A stretch of DNA of 64,000 nt, taken from Microscillaceae bacterium (GTDB lineage: Bacteria; Bacteroidota; Bacteroidia; Cytophagales; Microscillaceae). Below are positions 9,463 to 18,728 of the stretch, piece after piece (positions within the stretch are counted from its first letter, which is position 1; each line of letters opens with the position of its first letter). Below the pieces are notes generated by a model. The model had not been told where the DNA came from. It made no database searches and saw only the letters and a program-made list of their open reading frames with translations. The position numbers and the translations under genes are program-made. The stretch is taken from NCBI GenBank assembly GCA_003483885.1, contig DMXI01000699.1, positions 19,446-83,445 of the forward strand, written 5' to 3'.

Positions 9463-10470
9463 ATGAAGTTATTAATCATTGGTGCAGGGCGTATGGGCGT
9501 GAGACATGCCCAGGGAGCCCTTAATGTATCGGCTATCTCAGCGATCACCTTGGTAGATATTAATCAATCTGCGCTGGACAATGCAACACAAGCACTTAAT
9601 TCAGACCAGGTTACCCTCGAGTTTCTTTTAATAGATCAATTTGAAGCTCAACCTGGCGAATTCGATGTAGCTATTATTGCTTCTACTGCCTCTAATAGAA
9701 AAACAACCCTGGATTTGGTTCAAAAAACCAATTGTAAGCATATTTTGGTAGAAAAGCCTTTGGGTCAAAGTCAGGAAGAAGTCGAAGATTTGATCGATTA
9801 CACCGCTTCTTTTAGTGCTCATGTGGCGGTTAACCTAAACATGCGGCTGTATGACAACTTCATTGAACTGAAAAACACCTTAAATACGCATCCACAATAC
9901 ATTGGGGACAAGGTTATTTCTCTAAATACTGGAACCCTTGGTATTGGCGCTAATGGTATTCACTACCTCGACTTATGTTACTTCTTACTAGACGCCAACA
10001 AAGCCGAATTAGTAGCGGGAGAAATAGAGTCTTCCCTAATCCCAAGTGGACGGGGTAGTCAATTTGGTGATTTTGGGGGTTGGTGCACGATCAAGTTTTA
10101 CCAGGATGAGCAATACAAAGGGCGCGCTCATTTATCACTTACATCGCAAAGTTCGGCCTTTGGTGGCTGGCAAATTACCGCCCCTCATGCCAGAATTTAT
10201 TACAATGAAGTAGAACAAACCATTGTGCATCAGGTAAGAAAAGAAGGGAGTGAAATGCCTATTTACCGCTATGCGGCTGATTATCTTTCGCCGAAAACCA
10301 AGGATTTTGTTTCTCCTTTTTTGGGTGATTTAACCGCCAAATGGTTGGAAGGACTTGCCCAAAACCAGGAGTTATTGCCATCTATGAAGGATTCACTGGG
10401 AGCACATGAACTCATGTTTCAATGGTTGAACTTGTCGCCAACCCATACCCAAACATTTCCTATTACTTAG
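9463..10470 (+). CDS. Gfo/Idh/MocA-family sugar oxidoreductase
   Basis: This NAD(P)-dependent oxidoreductase has 335 residues. The N-terminal Rossmann motif is IIGAGRMGVRHA (residues 5-16), and the conserved EKPLG motif lies near residue 103. The C-terminal half is the substrate-binding beta-sheet domain, with a plausible catalytic histidine in GIHYLDLCYF near 166. It is one of three members of this family in the locus and is probably involved in tailoring an activated or free sugar. The exact reaction cannot be assigned. The unknown gene that follows starts eight bases downstream. Confidence 0.75.
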   Translation: MKLLIIGAGRMGVRHAQGALNVSAISAITLVDINQSALDNATQALNSDQVTLEFLLIDQFEAQPGEFDVAIIASTASNRKTTLDLVQKTNCKHILVEKPLGQSQEEVEDLIDYTASFSAHVAVNLNMRLYDNFIELKNTLNTHPQYIGDKVISLNTGTLGIGANGIHYLDLCYFLLDANKAELVAGEIESSLIPSGRGSQFGDFGGWCTIKFYQDEQYKGRAHLSLTSQSSAFGGWQITAPHARIYYNEVEQTIVHQVRKEGSEMPIYRYAADYLSPKTKDFVSPFLGDLTAKWLEGLAQNQELLPSMKDSLGAHELMFQWLNLSPTHTQTFPIT

Positions 10471-10478
10471 ACTGCATA

Positions 10479-11183
10479 ATGCCACAAACTCTGGATTTTT
10501 GTAATTCTTTTGTTAGCTGGGTCACCAAAAACGAGCAAAGCTACGGGCGTTTTCAGTTAGAGGCTACCCTCCAAATAAAAACACCTGGTGTAGCCACCAA
10601 GGAATATTACCTGTTGTCGGGGGTAATGGCTGGGAACCTTTACAAAAGCCATCAACTTGTAAAGGCTCCCCCCTATTACTTTCAGGCAGTGATGTCCAAA
10701 ACAGATTACAAGGTATTCAGAGTTTATGCCTTACAGTCAAAAAACGAAGATTCTTTTCAGACAATCAACGATACTTTTGAACAGGTTAATTTTGATTTAC
10801 ATTACACTACTGCGGATCAGTTAGCGCAAGTAAATGAGGTGATTGACGCGAGTTTTGCCAATGCAAAGCTCAATGCCAAAGTACAAATTACTACCCAGGA
10901 TCACACCTATTTATTGCTCACTTTTCCCATAAAACATATCAATGTCAATCAATCTAAAACCATTTTTCAGGTAGAAACTGGAACTGTTATGTTACCTAAT
11001 GCCCAATATGTTCAAAAACCGTCAATCGCTCATATCGATCTTGCTTATATTAACTTCAACAATCAAAGTAAAGCAGAATTTGCCGTATTAGAGGCTACTG
11101 AAGTTAGTCCTGAAAATCATGTTCGCACTTTCTCAGGATTTCAATCACATCCTGCAGTTATAAATCTTCACAAACTTTTGTAA
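10479..11183 (+). CDS. Uncharacterised protein in the glycan locus
   Basis: I do not recognise this protein. With the start at 10479 it has 234 residues; a longer form from 10422 would overlap the previous gene by 49 bases and adds a segment (VELVANPYPNISYY) that reads like out-of-frame extension, so I prefer the internal ATG. It has no signal peptide, membrane segment or obvious nucleotide-binding motif; the predicted pattern is mixed alpha/beta and hydrophilic. It lies between two Gfo/Idh/MocA genes at eight- and 15-base spacing, so it is surely in the same transcript. Its role may be in the same modification step or may be transferase-like. Confidence 0.55.
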   Translation: MPQTLDFCNSFVSWVTKNEQSYGRFQLEATLQIKTPGVATKEYYLLSGVMAGNLYKSHQLVKAPPYYFQAVMSKTDYKVFRVYALQSKNEDSFQTINDTFEQVNFDLHYTTADQLAQVNEVIDASFANAKLNAKVQITTQDHTYLLLTFPIKHINVNQSKTIFQVETGTVMLPNAQYVQKPSIAHIDLAYINFNNQSKAEFAVLEATEVSPENHVRTFSGFQSHPAVINLHKLL

Positions 11184-11198
11184 TAACTTTTCAATAAA

Positions 11199-12152
11199 AT
11201 GGACAAACAAATTTGGCTCATTGGTAGTGGATATATGGGCATCGAGTATGCCAAGGTTCTCAACGATTTAGATGTTAATTTTTTAACCATTGGTCGGGGA
11301 GCCGAAAGCGCTCAAGCATTCAAAGAACAAACGGGTAAGGAGGTAGTCACTGGTGGACTAGAAGCCTTTTTAGCCACCCAGCCTGATCTGCCTTCTGAGG
11401 CAATTGTTGCGGTAGGTATCGAGAACCTGGCAACCACGACCACCGCCTTGCTCAACTTTGGCGTAAAAAAGATCTTAGTAGAAAAGCCAGCCATTGCTTA
11501 TCCTGAAGAAATAGTGGAGTTGCTGAATATCGCTAAACAAAAAGAAGCTGACGTTTTACTGGCTTATAACCGTCGTTTTTATGCCTCTATTCAAAAGGCC
11601 ATGGAAATTATTCAAGAAGATGGAGGGCTTACTTCTTTCAACTTTGAATTTACGGAATGGTCGCATGTAATAGGCACCCTCAAAAAGCACCCGGCTGAGC
11701 ATCAAAACTGGTTTTTGGGTAACTCAACCCACATTATAGACGCTGCTTTTTATCTAGCAGGCGCACCTACCCAACTACAATCTTTTGTAAAAGGTCAAAA
11801 CCAACTCGACTGGCATACCAAATCGGCCATATTTGCTGGTGCTGGCGAAACCGAAAATGGAGCGTTATTTTCTTATCAAGCCAACTGGGTAGCCCCAGGC
11901 AGGTGGGCGATGGAATTTCTCACGCCTAAACATCGCTTAATTTTCAAACCTATCGAAAAGCTTCAAATCCAAAAGATAGGCTCAGTAGCGGTCGATTTTG
12001 TAGAAGGGGTAGATTATACACTGGATGAAAAGTACAAACCAGGGGTGTATTTGCAAACCAAAGCTTTTTTGGCCAATGATTTTAGCAAACTATGCACTTT
12101 GGACGAACAGAACAAAGCCTTGGAATACTACAAACAAATTGGTGGATATTAG
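11199..12152 (+). CDS. Gfo/Idh/MocA-family oxidoreductase (divergent)
   Basis: The protein has 317 residues. Its Rossmann motif IGSGYMGIEYAK is at residues 8-19 and VEKPAIAYPEE near 94 is the family EKP motif; AYNRRFYAS near 123 resembles the active-site region of other members. It is shorter and more divergent than the oxidoreductase at 9463, particularly in the C-terminal domain. Position suggests it works with its two upstream neighbours on a sugar of the glycan. No substrate can be assigned from the sequence. Confidence 0.7.
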   Translation: MDKQIWLIGSGYMGIEYAKVLNDLDVNFLTIGRGAESAQAFKEQTGKEVVTGGLEAFLATQPDLPSEAIVAVGIENLATTTTALLNFGVKKILVEKPAIAYPEEIVELLNIAKQKEADVLLAYNRRFYASIQKAMEIIQEDGGLTSFNFEFTEWSHVIGTLKKHPAEHQNWFLGNSTHIIDAAFYLAGAPTQLQSFVKGQNQLDWHTKSAIFAGAGETENGALFSYQANWVAPGRWAMEFLTPKHRLIFKPIEKLQIQKIGSVAVDFVEGVDYTLDEKYKPGVYLQTKAFLANDFSKLCTLDEQNKALEYYKQIGGY

Positions 12153-12176
12153 TAACCACGCTGTAATCTGTAATGC

Positions 12177-13613
12177 ATGTTATCTGACAAAAAGGTAAAA
12201 GATTTAATATTCAAAATAGAAAGACACCCTGATACATTCAAATATGAGGCTCAAGGTGTCTCTTTATTTTTTTTACTCCGGTTTTCCATAGAAATGGAAA
12301 TCAGAAAAGCATATAATGAAGTACCTGACAACCTCAGGGTTACTGGTGCACAAAATAACGCTCACAAAAAAAAACAGATTCCAAAACAGGTATCTAAAAT
12401 ACGCGCTTGGGTCAATCAACGGATCATCCATCTAAAATTCAGGCGCTATATTTCTTTACCCGGCAAACTGGTTAAAACACCCTGCATTTTTGTTGCGCAC
12501 CTGGATATTACCCCTAAAAGGCCTCGTACCGAAAACCTGCTTGCTGCCTTAAAATATTTACACAAAAAAAAGCTTACTACTACGCTGGTAATCAATGACT
12601 TTACACAAAAAACAAAAAAGCCTTCTTACCTCAAACAGCTTCTTTTCCTTTTTTCTTTTCCTCCTGCCAAAAATGTTTCAAAAGTTCAGCTCCCAGTTAC
12701 TTTTCTTGAACACCTTAAGCAACTCACCCAGGTAGATTTTACCCATTGCCAAGCATCTTGGGAAAGCAATATCAATACTCAATTGTCAAACGCAAGCAGG
12801 CTGGAACAAATCATTGCTCAAACCAGTTGCCAGCATGTGTTTTGCTCTTCAGCTTATACAAATGCCTGGATTATACTGGCTTGTCATCGTCAAAAAGTAA
12901 ATTGCGTAGAAATACAGCATGGAGTCATTACTCAAGAACAAGCGTATTATCAGGCCTCATTTCCTCCATCAGAACTCAGCCCTCTAACCCTGCTTATGCC
13001 TGATTATATACTCACCTTGGGTAAAAAATGGCAAGAAATCATCGTGGGCAACCATTACGCCCATACCAATCAAAATACCTTGGTTTTAGGAAACATTGCC
13101 CTCTCGAATGTTAGCGAATCTCCACAAGCAATCCCTCAGAATGGCCTATATCATATTTTAGTAGCTACCCAGCCAGGCATTTTTGACATTAAAGATACAC
13201 TTGTCGAACTCTGCACCAGGCATAAAGAAGAGCTTCTCCAAAATAATATGATGTTTACGATTCGCCCTCACCCTTTGCATGACTTTGACTTTTATCGGGA
13301 GCTTTGTAGCCAGCACCCAAAAATCTTTCAATTTGACAATTCTCGGAAAACCCATATTTACGCTTCGCTAAACCAGGTAAATGCCGTATTGTCTAACACC
13401 TCTATGTGCTTGTATGAGGCATTGGCCTTGCAAAAAACCGCAATTTCATTTGAGAAATTTAAAACACAAACAGTTGAGGAGGATTTAAAATTTGTCAAAA
13501 CAACTTCGGAACTCATACGCCTTCTTCTCGAAGAAAAAGAGCACAAACCCAGCAAGCATCCCGATTATTTGAGTGTATTTGAGGAAGGAGTTTTAGATAA
13601 GTTTTATAAATAG
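12177..13613 (+). CDS. Putative GT-B-like glycan transferase
   Basis: This protein has 478 residues. Its C-terminal half carries motifs typical of capsule/teichoic-type and nonulosonate glycosyltransferases: a QHGVITQEQAYY segment near residue 250, IRPHPLHDFDFY near 362, and LSNTSMCLYEALALQ near 407, the last being the donor-binding helix region of GT-B proteins. The N-terminal 100 residues are basic and may bind the membrane or acceptor. Placed directly after the legionaminate block, it is a candidate for the CMP-nonulosonate transferase, but that is inference. An alternative ATG lies four bases upstream in another frame and is not used. Confidence 0.55.
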   Translation: MLSDKKVKDLIFKIERHPDTFKYEAQGVSLFFLLRFSIEMEIRKAYNEVPDNLRVTGAQNNAHKKKQIPKQVSKIRAWVNQRIIHLKFRRYISLPGKLVKTPCIFVAHLDITPKRPRTENLLAALKYLHKKKLTTTLVINDFTQKTKKPSYLKQLLFLFSFPPAKNVSKVQLPVTFLEHLKQLTQVDFTHCQASWESNINTQLSNASRLEQIIAQTSCQHVFCSSAYTNAWIILACHRQKVNCVEIQHGVITQEQAYYQASFPPSELSPLTLLMPDYILTLGKKWQEIIVGNHYAHTNQNTLVLGNIALSNVSESPQAIPQNGLYHILVATQPGIFDIKDTLVELCTRHKEELLQNNMMFTIRPHPLHDFDFYRELCSQHPKIFQFDNSRKTHIYASLNQVNAVLSNTSMCLYEALALQKTAISFEKFKTQTVEEDLKFVKTTSELIRLLLEEKEHKPSKHPDYLSVFEEGVLDKFYK

Positions 13614-13783
13614 CATCGTTTGGATGATGTTAAAAAAATAAGTAATACATTTAGACTTAGAAGTCGTCTGGGCTTTCTAAATATTTTAGGGTAAAACAGG
13701 GTACTTTCTGCAGTTGCTTCCCTTATTGAATAAAACAAGTGAACTGTAGTTATTTAAAGTTTATTAATGATTGATTAAAACAT
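13614..13783. other. Intergenic spacer splitting the glycan locus
   Basis: This 170-base AT-rich gap is the first real break in the gene string. No gene is seen. A weak hairpin (CATC/GATG) followed by a run of seven A residues at the start is not convincing as a terminator. The gap could hold a promoter for the downstream block, but I do not see a clear TTTG/TAnnTTTG pair. Confidence 0.3.
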
Positions 13784-14800
13784 ATGAATAAAGTCAAATT
13801 TGCCGTCATAGGTTGTGGTAATATAGGTCGGAGGCATATTGCAGTGCTAGATGCTGATCCCAAAGCAACATTAACCGCTATTTGCGACACCAATCAAGCC
13901 CTTGGTGAAGAACAATCACAACTGTACAATAATGTACCTGTTTATCAGGATTATCTTCAGCTATTGGCTCAGGTAGATTGTGATTTTGTGAATATATGCA
14001 CACCTCACCACCTTCATAAAGAGATGACCCTCAAAGCCATTGAGTACGGAAAAAATGTATTGGTAGAAAAACCCATGGCACTGTCGGTGGCAGATTGTGA
14101 GGAGATGAACAATGCCGCCCAAAAAGCAGGCGTAAAACTTTATGTAGTCAAACAAAATCGTTTCAATACCCCAGTTCGCTTACTTAAGCAAGTAATTGAC
14201 TCTAGCAGGTTGGGAGAAATATATATGGTTAAATGTGACGTGCTGTGGAATCGTTACCAAGGTTACTATGATGAGTCACCTTGGCGGGGGAAAAAAGCCT
14301 TGGAAGGGGGAGCACTTTTCACTCAAGTCAGCCATTTTATAGACTTGTTGGTGTGGTGGTTTGGCGATGTAGTAGATGCCAAAGCTCATTTAAGCACCAA
14401 AAGCCACCAAATTGAAATAGAAGACTGCGGCAATGCCTCGATTGTTTTTGAAAGCGGCGTTATGGGGGCCATTACCTGGACCACTTCGGTTTATAGCAAA
14501 AACTATGAAGGCAGCATCACCATTGTGGGCGAAAAAGGCACGATCAAGATTGGCGGTAAATACCTCAATAAAATTGAATATTGGGATGTAGAAGCCTGGC
14601 CCTTAGATACTTCTATCGAATATACCGACAAACCCAACTTGTATGGCAAATACCAGGGTACCAGCTCCAATCACCCTTTTGTCATTGAACACATTATTCA
14701 AAGTTTTCAGCAAAACAGTGGAGAGGTGGTAGAAGGCACCGAAGGCATCAAGAGTATTCGAGCCATTGAGATGATTTACAACAACACTCAAACCAACTAA
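13784..14800 (+). CDS. WbpB/WlbA-like UDP-sugar 3-dehydrogenase
   Basis: This Gfo/Idh/MocA-family protein has 338 residues. It has FAVIGCGNIGRRHI (residues 5-18), VNICTPHHLH near 69, VEKPMALSVADCEEM near 95 and KQNRFNTPV near 125; the last motif and the general spacing match WbpB/WlbA, which oxidise C3 of UDP-GlcNAcA to a 3-keto sugar. The next two genes are a matching acetyltransferase and aminotransferase, so the three form a UDP-GlcNAc3NAcA-type set. No UDP-GlcNAc 6-dehydrogenase (WbpA) is in the window, so the uronate would have to come from elsewhere or the substrate differs. Confidence 0.75.
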   Translation: MNKVKFAVIGCGNIGRRHIAVLDADPKATLTAICDTNQALGEEQSQLYNNVPVYQDYLQLLAQVDCDFVNICTPHHLHKEMTLKAIEYGKNVLVEKPMALSVADCEEMNNAAQKAGVKLYVVKQNRFNTPVRLLKQVIDSSRLGEIYMVKCDVLWNRYQGYYDESPWRGKKALEGGALFTQVSHFIDLLVWWFGDVVDAKAHLSTKSHQIEIEDCGNASIVFESGVMGAITWTTSVYSKNYEGSITIVGEKGTIKIGGKYLNKIEYWDVEAWPLDTSIEYTDKPNLYGKYQGTSSNHPFVIEHIIQSFQQNSGEVVEGTEGIKSIRAIEMIYNNTQTN

Positions 14801-14801
14801 C

Positions 14802-15281
14802 ATGGACAATCAACCTACTTTTTATGAAATAGGTATCAAAAATGTCCAGTTTGGGCAAAATGTAAAAGTGGTAAAGCCCGTAAATTTATATGGCTGTACC
14901 ATTGGTGACGATACTTTCATAGGGCCATTTGTAGAAATACAAAAAGACGTAACCATTGGTAAAAACTGCCGTATTCAATCACATGCTTTCATCTGTGAAC
15001 TGGTCACTATTGGCGATCATTGCTTTATCTCGCATGGGGCAATGTTTATCAATGATTTATTTGCCAAAGGTGGGCCAGCAGGAGGTGACAAAAATCTTTG
15101 GAAATCAACCCGCATTGGCCACCATGTATCTATTGGTACCAATGCTACCATTCTACCAGTCAGCATTTGTGACCATGTAGTAGTAGGGGCTGGTGCAGTA
15201 GTGACCAAAGATATTACTGAACCTGGATTTTATGTTGGCAATCCAGCCAAAAAGATCAAAGAAAAAAAATCAGACTACTAG
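14802..15281 (+). CDS. Hexapeptide-repeat acetyltransferase (WbpD/WlbB-like)
   Basis: A 159-residue left-handed beta-helix protein made almost wholly of hexapeptide repeats, with a GHHVSIGTNATILPVSIC segment and a terminal VVTKDITEPGFYVGNPAK motif typical of this family. WbpD/WlbB enzymes acetylate the C3 amine of UDP-GlcNAc3NA using acetyl-CoA and form trimers. Its start lies one base after the preceding stop, and the aminotransferase that would supply its substrate follows. A generic sugar O-acetyltransferase is the alternative reading. Confidence 0.78.
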   Translation: MDNQPTFYEIGIKNVQFGQNVKVVKPVNLYGCTIGDDTFIGPFVEIQKDVTIGKNCRIQSHAFICELVTIGDHCFISHGAMFINDLFAKGGPAGGDKNLWKSTRIGHHVSIGTNATILPVSICDHVVVGAGAVVTKDITEPGFYVGNPAKKIKEKKSDY

Positions 15282-15372
15282 ATATTTTTCGTTTGTGGAG
15301 ACACAAACGAAGGCGATCACGCCGTTGGCCGTGTCTTCATGGCCAACTTGAGCCAAAATATCTAGTGGTATG
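15282..15372. repeat. Dispersed intergenic repeat (short form)
   Basis: A roughly 90-base element with GTTTGTGGAGACACAAAC as a short palindrome, followed by a stretch ending in CCAAAATATCTAGTGGTATG. Very similar DNA lies at 49675-49768, and related elements occur at 38205, 44745, 46995, 47571 and 63815. It lies between two genes of one apparent operon, so it would be part of the mRNA and could fold. Confidence 0.65.
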
Positions 15373-15416
15373 AAAGAAAATAAAAGATTTACCCATTGAA
15401 AATAGTCAAAAGATCA

Positions 15417-16529
15417 ATGCATGTACCTTTTGTAGACCTAAAAGCTCAATACTTGAGCATCAAAGAAGAAATAGATAGTGCCATTGCCCAAGTTTTACAA
15501 AATACATCCTTCATTGGAGGCGAAACTGTCAGACAATTTGAAAAAGCTTTTGCTGAATATATTGGCATTAACCATTGCATAAGTTGTGGCAATGGTACCG
15601 ATGCCATAGAAATCTTGCTACAAGCGATGGGTATAGGAGAAGGCGACGAGGTGATTGTTCCTGCGATTTCCTGGATTGCTACCTCTGAGGCAGTAAGTAC
15701 TGTAGGGGCTACTCCAGTATTTGTAGACATTGAGCCTGAATTTTATACGCTTGATCCTGCCAAAATTGAGGAAAAAATCACTTCAAAAACCAAGGCCATC
15801 ATTCCAGTACACCTTTATGGGCAACCTGCCAACATGCCCGCGATTATGGAAATTGCTCAAAAATATCAACTTAAGGTACTAGAGGATTGTGCCCAAGCGC
15901 ATGGGGCTACCATTGCCGGCAAAACGGTAGGTACTTGGGGAGATTGCGGAACCTTTAGTTTTTATCCAGGTAAAAATCTGGGGGCTTATGGAGATGCCGG
16001 AGCTATGATTACCAATGATCCTGAATTGGCCGAAAAAGCACGGCGAATTGGCAATCACGGGCAACTTACCAAGCATGACCACACCATAGAAGGCCGCAAC
16101 AGTCGTTTAGATACTTTACAAGCGGCTATTCTTTCGGTAAAACTCCAACATTTAGCCACTTGGACTCAAGCCCGCCAAGCCCACGCACTTCATTATACTC
16201 AGCTTTTGAGTGAAGCACCTGTCGAGACCCCACAAGTTCGAGAAAACGCGGAGCCAGTGTATCATTTGTATGTTGTACGCTCAAAAATGCGAGACGAATT
16301 AAGAGATTATCTAAAAACACAAGGGATTGCTACGGGGATTCATTACCCAATAGCATTGCCTCTATTGCCTTGTTATCAAAAGTTTCAGCATACAGCTGAA
16401 GACTTTCCGGTAGCCTCTCAATATCAGCAAGAAATACTATCTTTGCCCATATTTGCCGAATTAACTAAAGAACAAATGGAGCAAGTAGCTCAAGGCATTC
16501 ATAATTTTGCGGTCCAAAAAAGTTTTTAA
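15417..16529 (+). CDS. DegT/DnrJ/EryC1 aminotransferase (WbpE/WlbC-like)
   Basis: The protein has 370 residues from the ATG at 15417; an upstream TTG at 15396 adds seven residues, but VPFVDLKAQY is the normal family N-terminus, so the ATG is preferred. PLP contacts are seen at CGNGTDAIEI near residue 58 and LEDCAQAHGA near 155; FYPGKNLGAYGDAG near 182 carries the Schiff-base lysine. The family aminates the 3-keto (WbpE) or 4-keto position of UDP-sugars. Adjacent WbpB- and WbpD-like genes favour the 3-amino sugar route. It shares one base with the next start. Confidence 0.85.
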   Translation: MHVPFVDLKAQYLSIKEEIDSAIAQVLQNTSFIGGETVRQFEKAFAEYIGINHCISCGNGTDAIEILLQAMGIGEGDEVIVPAISWIATSEAVSTVGATPVFVDIEPEFYTLDPAKIEEKITSKTKAIIPVHLYGQPANMPAIMEIAQKYQLKVLEDCAQAHGATIAGKTVGTWGDCGTFSFYPGKNLGAYGDAGAMITNDPELAEKARRIGNHGQLTKHDHTIEGRNSRLDTLQAAILSVKLQHLATWTQARQAHALHYTQLLSEAPVETPQVRENAEPVYHLYVVRSKMRDELRDYLKTQGIATGIHYPIALPLLPCYQKFQHTAEDFPVASQYQQEILSLPIFAELTKEQMEQVAQGIHNFAVQKSF

Positions 16530-17437
16530 TGAAATTTTCAATAGTAGTGGCCAACTACAACAATGGCAAATATCTTCCAAAACTCATTGATACTGTGTTG
16601 GCACAAACCTATCAGGATTGGGAATTGGTAATTGTAGATGATTGTTCCACTGATGATTCTCAAGAGGTTTTGAAATCGTTTGCCAAGCACCCTCAAATTA
16701 AAATTTATCACCACGAGGTCAATCAAGGAGCAAGCGGTGCATTTAAAACCGCCACTCTTAAAGCAGAAGGAGAAATTATTGGAATGTTGGGGGCCGATGA
16801 CGGATTGCCTCCCAATGCCTTGGAAGAAGTAACCAGAGCATATCAAGAAAATCCAGAAGTTGTATCACTTTATACGCTGGCGTATGACTGTAAATTTGAT
16901 GATTTATCAGTCATTGAGGTATATACCGGATCACGGGGACCGTCTGAAAACGCCACTGCCTTGCTAGACAATCCACTGAAAAATTACAACTTTCAAACTT
17001 TCAAAAAGAGTGCATATCTACAAACCAGTGGCTTTGACACCAATTTGAAAGTGGCGGTTGACCAAGATATATTCCTTAAGATCGAAGAAACAGGTAAAGT
17101 CATGTGTTTAGCAAAACCTTTGTATTATTATCGACAAAACATGAATGGCATTTCGCGGGTAAGTGTCAAGAAATCGATGATGAATCAAAAACGGGTCATG
17201 CTCAATACCTACTATCGCCGAAAATCTTCTAATGCCCGTAATAATATCTCTCGTGATTTATACCTTAATATTTTGAGGGCGTATCATCACGAAAAATCTG
17301 AGTTTATCCGTAGCAAAAGTCCATTACAGTCTATTTGGCTTATCTTACGAACTTTGTATTACCTACCGGGAGATATTAAGCAAAAACAGTATTGGAAAAC
17401 ACTGTGGCAAGCCTTGCGTATGAAACAATCAAATTAA
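16529..17437 (+). CDS. Family 2 glycosyltransferase
   Basis: A GT-A fold transferase of 302 residues. SIVVANYNNGKYLPKLIDT at the N-terminus, VDDCSTDDS near 36 and GADDG near 91 (the metal/nucleotide-binding DxD position) define GT2. The C-terminal 100 residues are basic, with no membrane helix of convincing length. It should add one sugar to the growing repeat unit at the cytoplasmic face. Donor and acceptor cannot be assigned. Confidence 0.85.
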   Translation: MKFSIVVANYNNGKYLPKLIDTVLAQTYQDWELVIVDDCSTDDSQEVLKSFAKHPQIKIYHHEVNQGASGAFKTATLKAEGEIIGMLGADDGLPPNALEEVTRAYQENPEVVSLYTLAYDCKFDDLSVIEVYTGSRGPSENATALLDNPLKNYNFQTFKKSAYLQTSGFDTNLKVAVDQDIFLKIEETGKVMCLAKPLYYYRQNMNGISRVSVKKSMMNQKRVMLNTYYRRKSSNARNNISRDLYLNILRAYHHEKSEFIRSKSPLQSIWLILRTLYYLPGDIKQKQYWKTLWQALRMKQSN

Positions 17438-17471
17438 TTTTTTAACGACTGGTAGTTTAAGTTTACAAACA

Positions 17472-18728
17472 ATGAAAATTTTATTAGTCAATACAATGAC
17501 TATTGGAGGTGCCATTTCTTGTACTCGGGTACACACTGGCTTACTCGATAAGGGGTATGACTCCCACCTTCTCACTCTTTGGAATGACGGTAACATAGCA
17601 GTTCCTCGCCATGAACTGATGCCTTTGCCCTCTCCTCCTCCCCTTATGGAAAGAGTTTCTCGTAAGATTGGTTTGTCTCATGACACGGTGCCCAACAAGG
17701 ATGTATTGTTTGCTAACAAAAGTAAAAAGCACGAAATTTTTTTCCTGTATCATACCTACCATCACATCCATAAACACCCACTTTACAAAGAAGCCGATAT
17801 TGTTAACTTCCACATGATGGGCTACATGCTGGATTTTGTGAGCTTCTTTAAAAATAATGACAAGAAGATGGTTTGGACCCTCCACGAAATGAGTGCATTT
17901 ACTGGAGGCTGTGCTTTTGCCGAAGATTGCCGAGGTTACCAGCAGAGTTGCCAGGATTGCCCTCAGCTTGTAGGTACTCCTGAACCAAACATTGCTCAGA
18001 CTCAGTTGGCGTACAAACTCGATACTTTCAGTAAAAAATCGCCCAATTTAAATGTAGTAGCCCCTTCTAACTGGCTATTAAACTCTTCTAAAGAAAGCCG
18101 TTTATTCAATCAATACGATCACCATCTCATCCCTTATGGGGTAGAAATAGATATTTTTAAGCCCATGTCAGGGGAACTAAGGCAGGAACTGGGCTTGCCT
18201 GCTGACAAAAAGATTTTATTGTTTGTAGCTGGAAGCACCAAAAACTACCGCAAAGGACTAGATTTGCTGTTAGGCGCGTTGGAGAATATCCAAAATGCGG
18301 ATGACTTGTTGATCTGTACAGTGGGTAGCAAAGATTTGAACCTCAAAACCAATGTCCCTACTCACCATTTTGGACGCATTGAAGATAAAAAACAATTGGC
18401 CAAGGTATACAATATTGCCGATGTATTTGTGGCACCTTCCCGCGAAGATAATTTGCCCAATACGGTGCTCGAATCCATTGCTTGTGGTACTCCAGTCATA
18501 GCTTTTAATATTGGTGGCATGCCCGATATGATCAAGCACGGGGAAAACGGGATTTTGTGTGGTGAGGCTACCAGCAATAATCTACAAAAAGGCATTGAGG
18601 GATTCTTAAAAAATGAATACGCGTTTGATTCCCAGAAAATATATCAAGACGCACAGGCAAGGTATTACCCAGCCCGGCAAATTGATGCCTACATTGAATT
18701 ATTCGAAAAAATTCACGCACAAAAATGA
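17472..18728 (+). CDS. Family 4 glycosyltransferase
   Basis: A GT-B transferase of 418 residues. The N-terminal domain has VNTMTIGGAISC, and WTLHEMSAFTGGCAFAEDC near residue 137 includes the cysteine-rich segment often seen in this subgroup. The C-terminal domain has VAGSTKNYRKGLDLLL near 253 and SREDNLPNTVLESIACGTPV near 320, the retaining GT4 donor site. A paralogue with the same layout lies at 27903 beyond the repeat array. It overlaps the FkbM gene by four bases. Confidence 0.87.
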   Translation: MKILLVNTMTIGGAISCTRVHTGLLDKGYDSHLLTLWNDGNIAVPRHELMPLPSPPPLMERVSRKIGLSHDTVPNKDVLFANKSKKHEIFFLYHTYHHIHKHPLYKEADIVNFHMMGYMLDFVSFFKNNDKKMVWTLHEMSAFTGGCAFAEDCRGYQQSCQDCPQLVGTPEPNIAQTQLAYKLDTFSKKSPNLNVVAPSNWLLNSSKESRLFNQYDHHLIPYGVEIDIFKPMSGELRQELGLPADKKILLFVAGSTKNYRKGLDLLLGALENIQNADDLLICTVGSKDLNLKTNVPTHHFGRIEDKKQLAKVYNIADVFVAPSREDNLPNTVLESIACGTPVIAFNIGGMPDMIKHGENGILCGEATSNNLQKGIEGFLKNEYAFDSQKIYQDAQARYYPARQIDAYIELFEKIHAQK

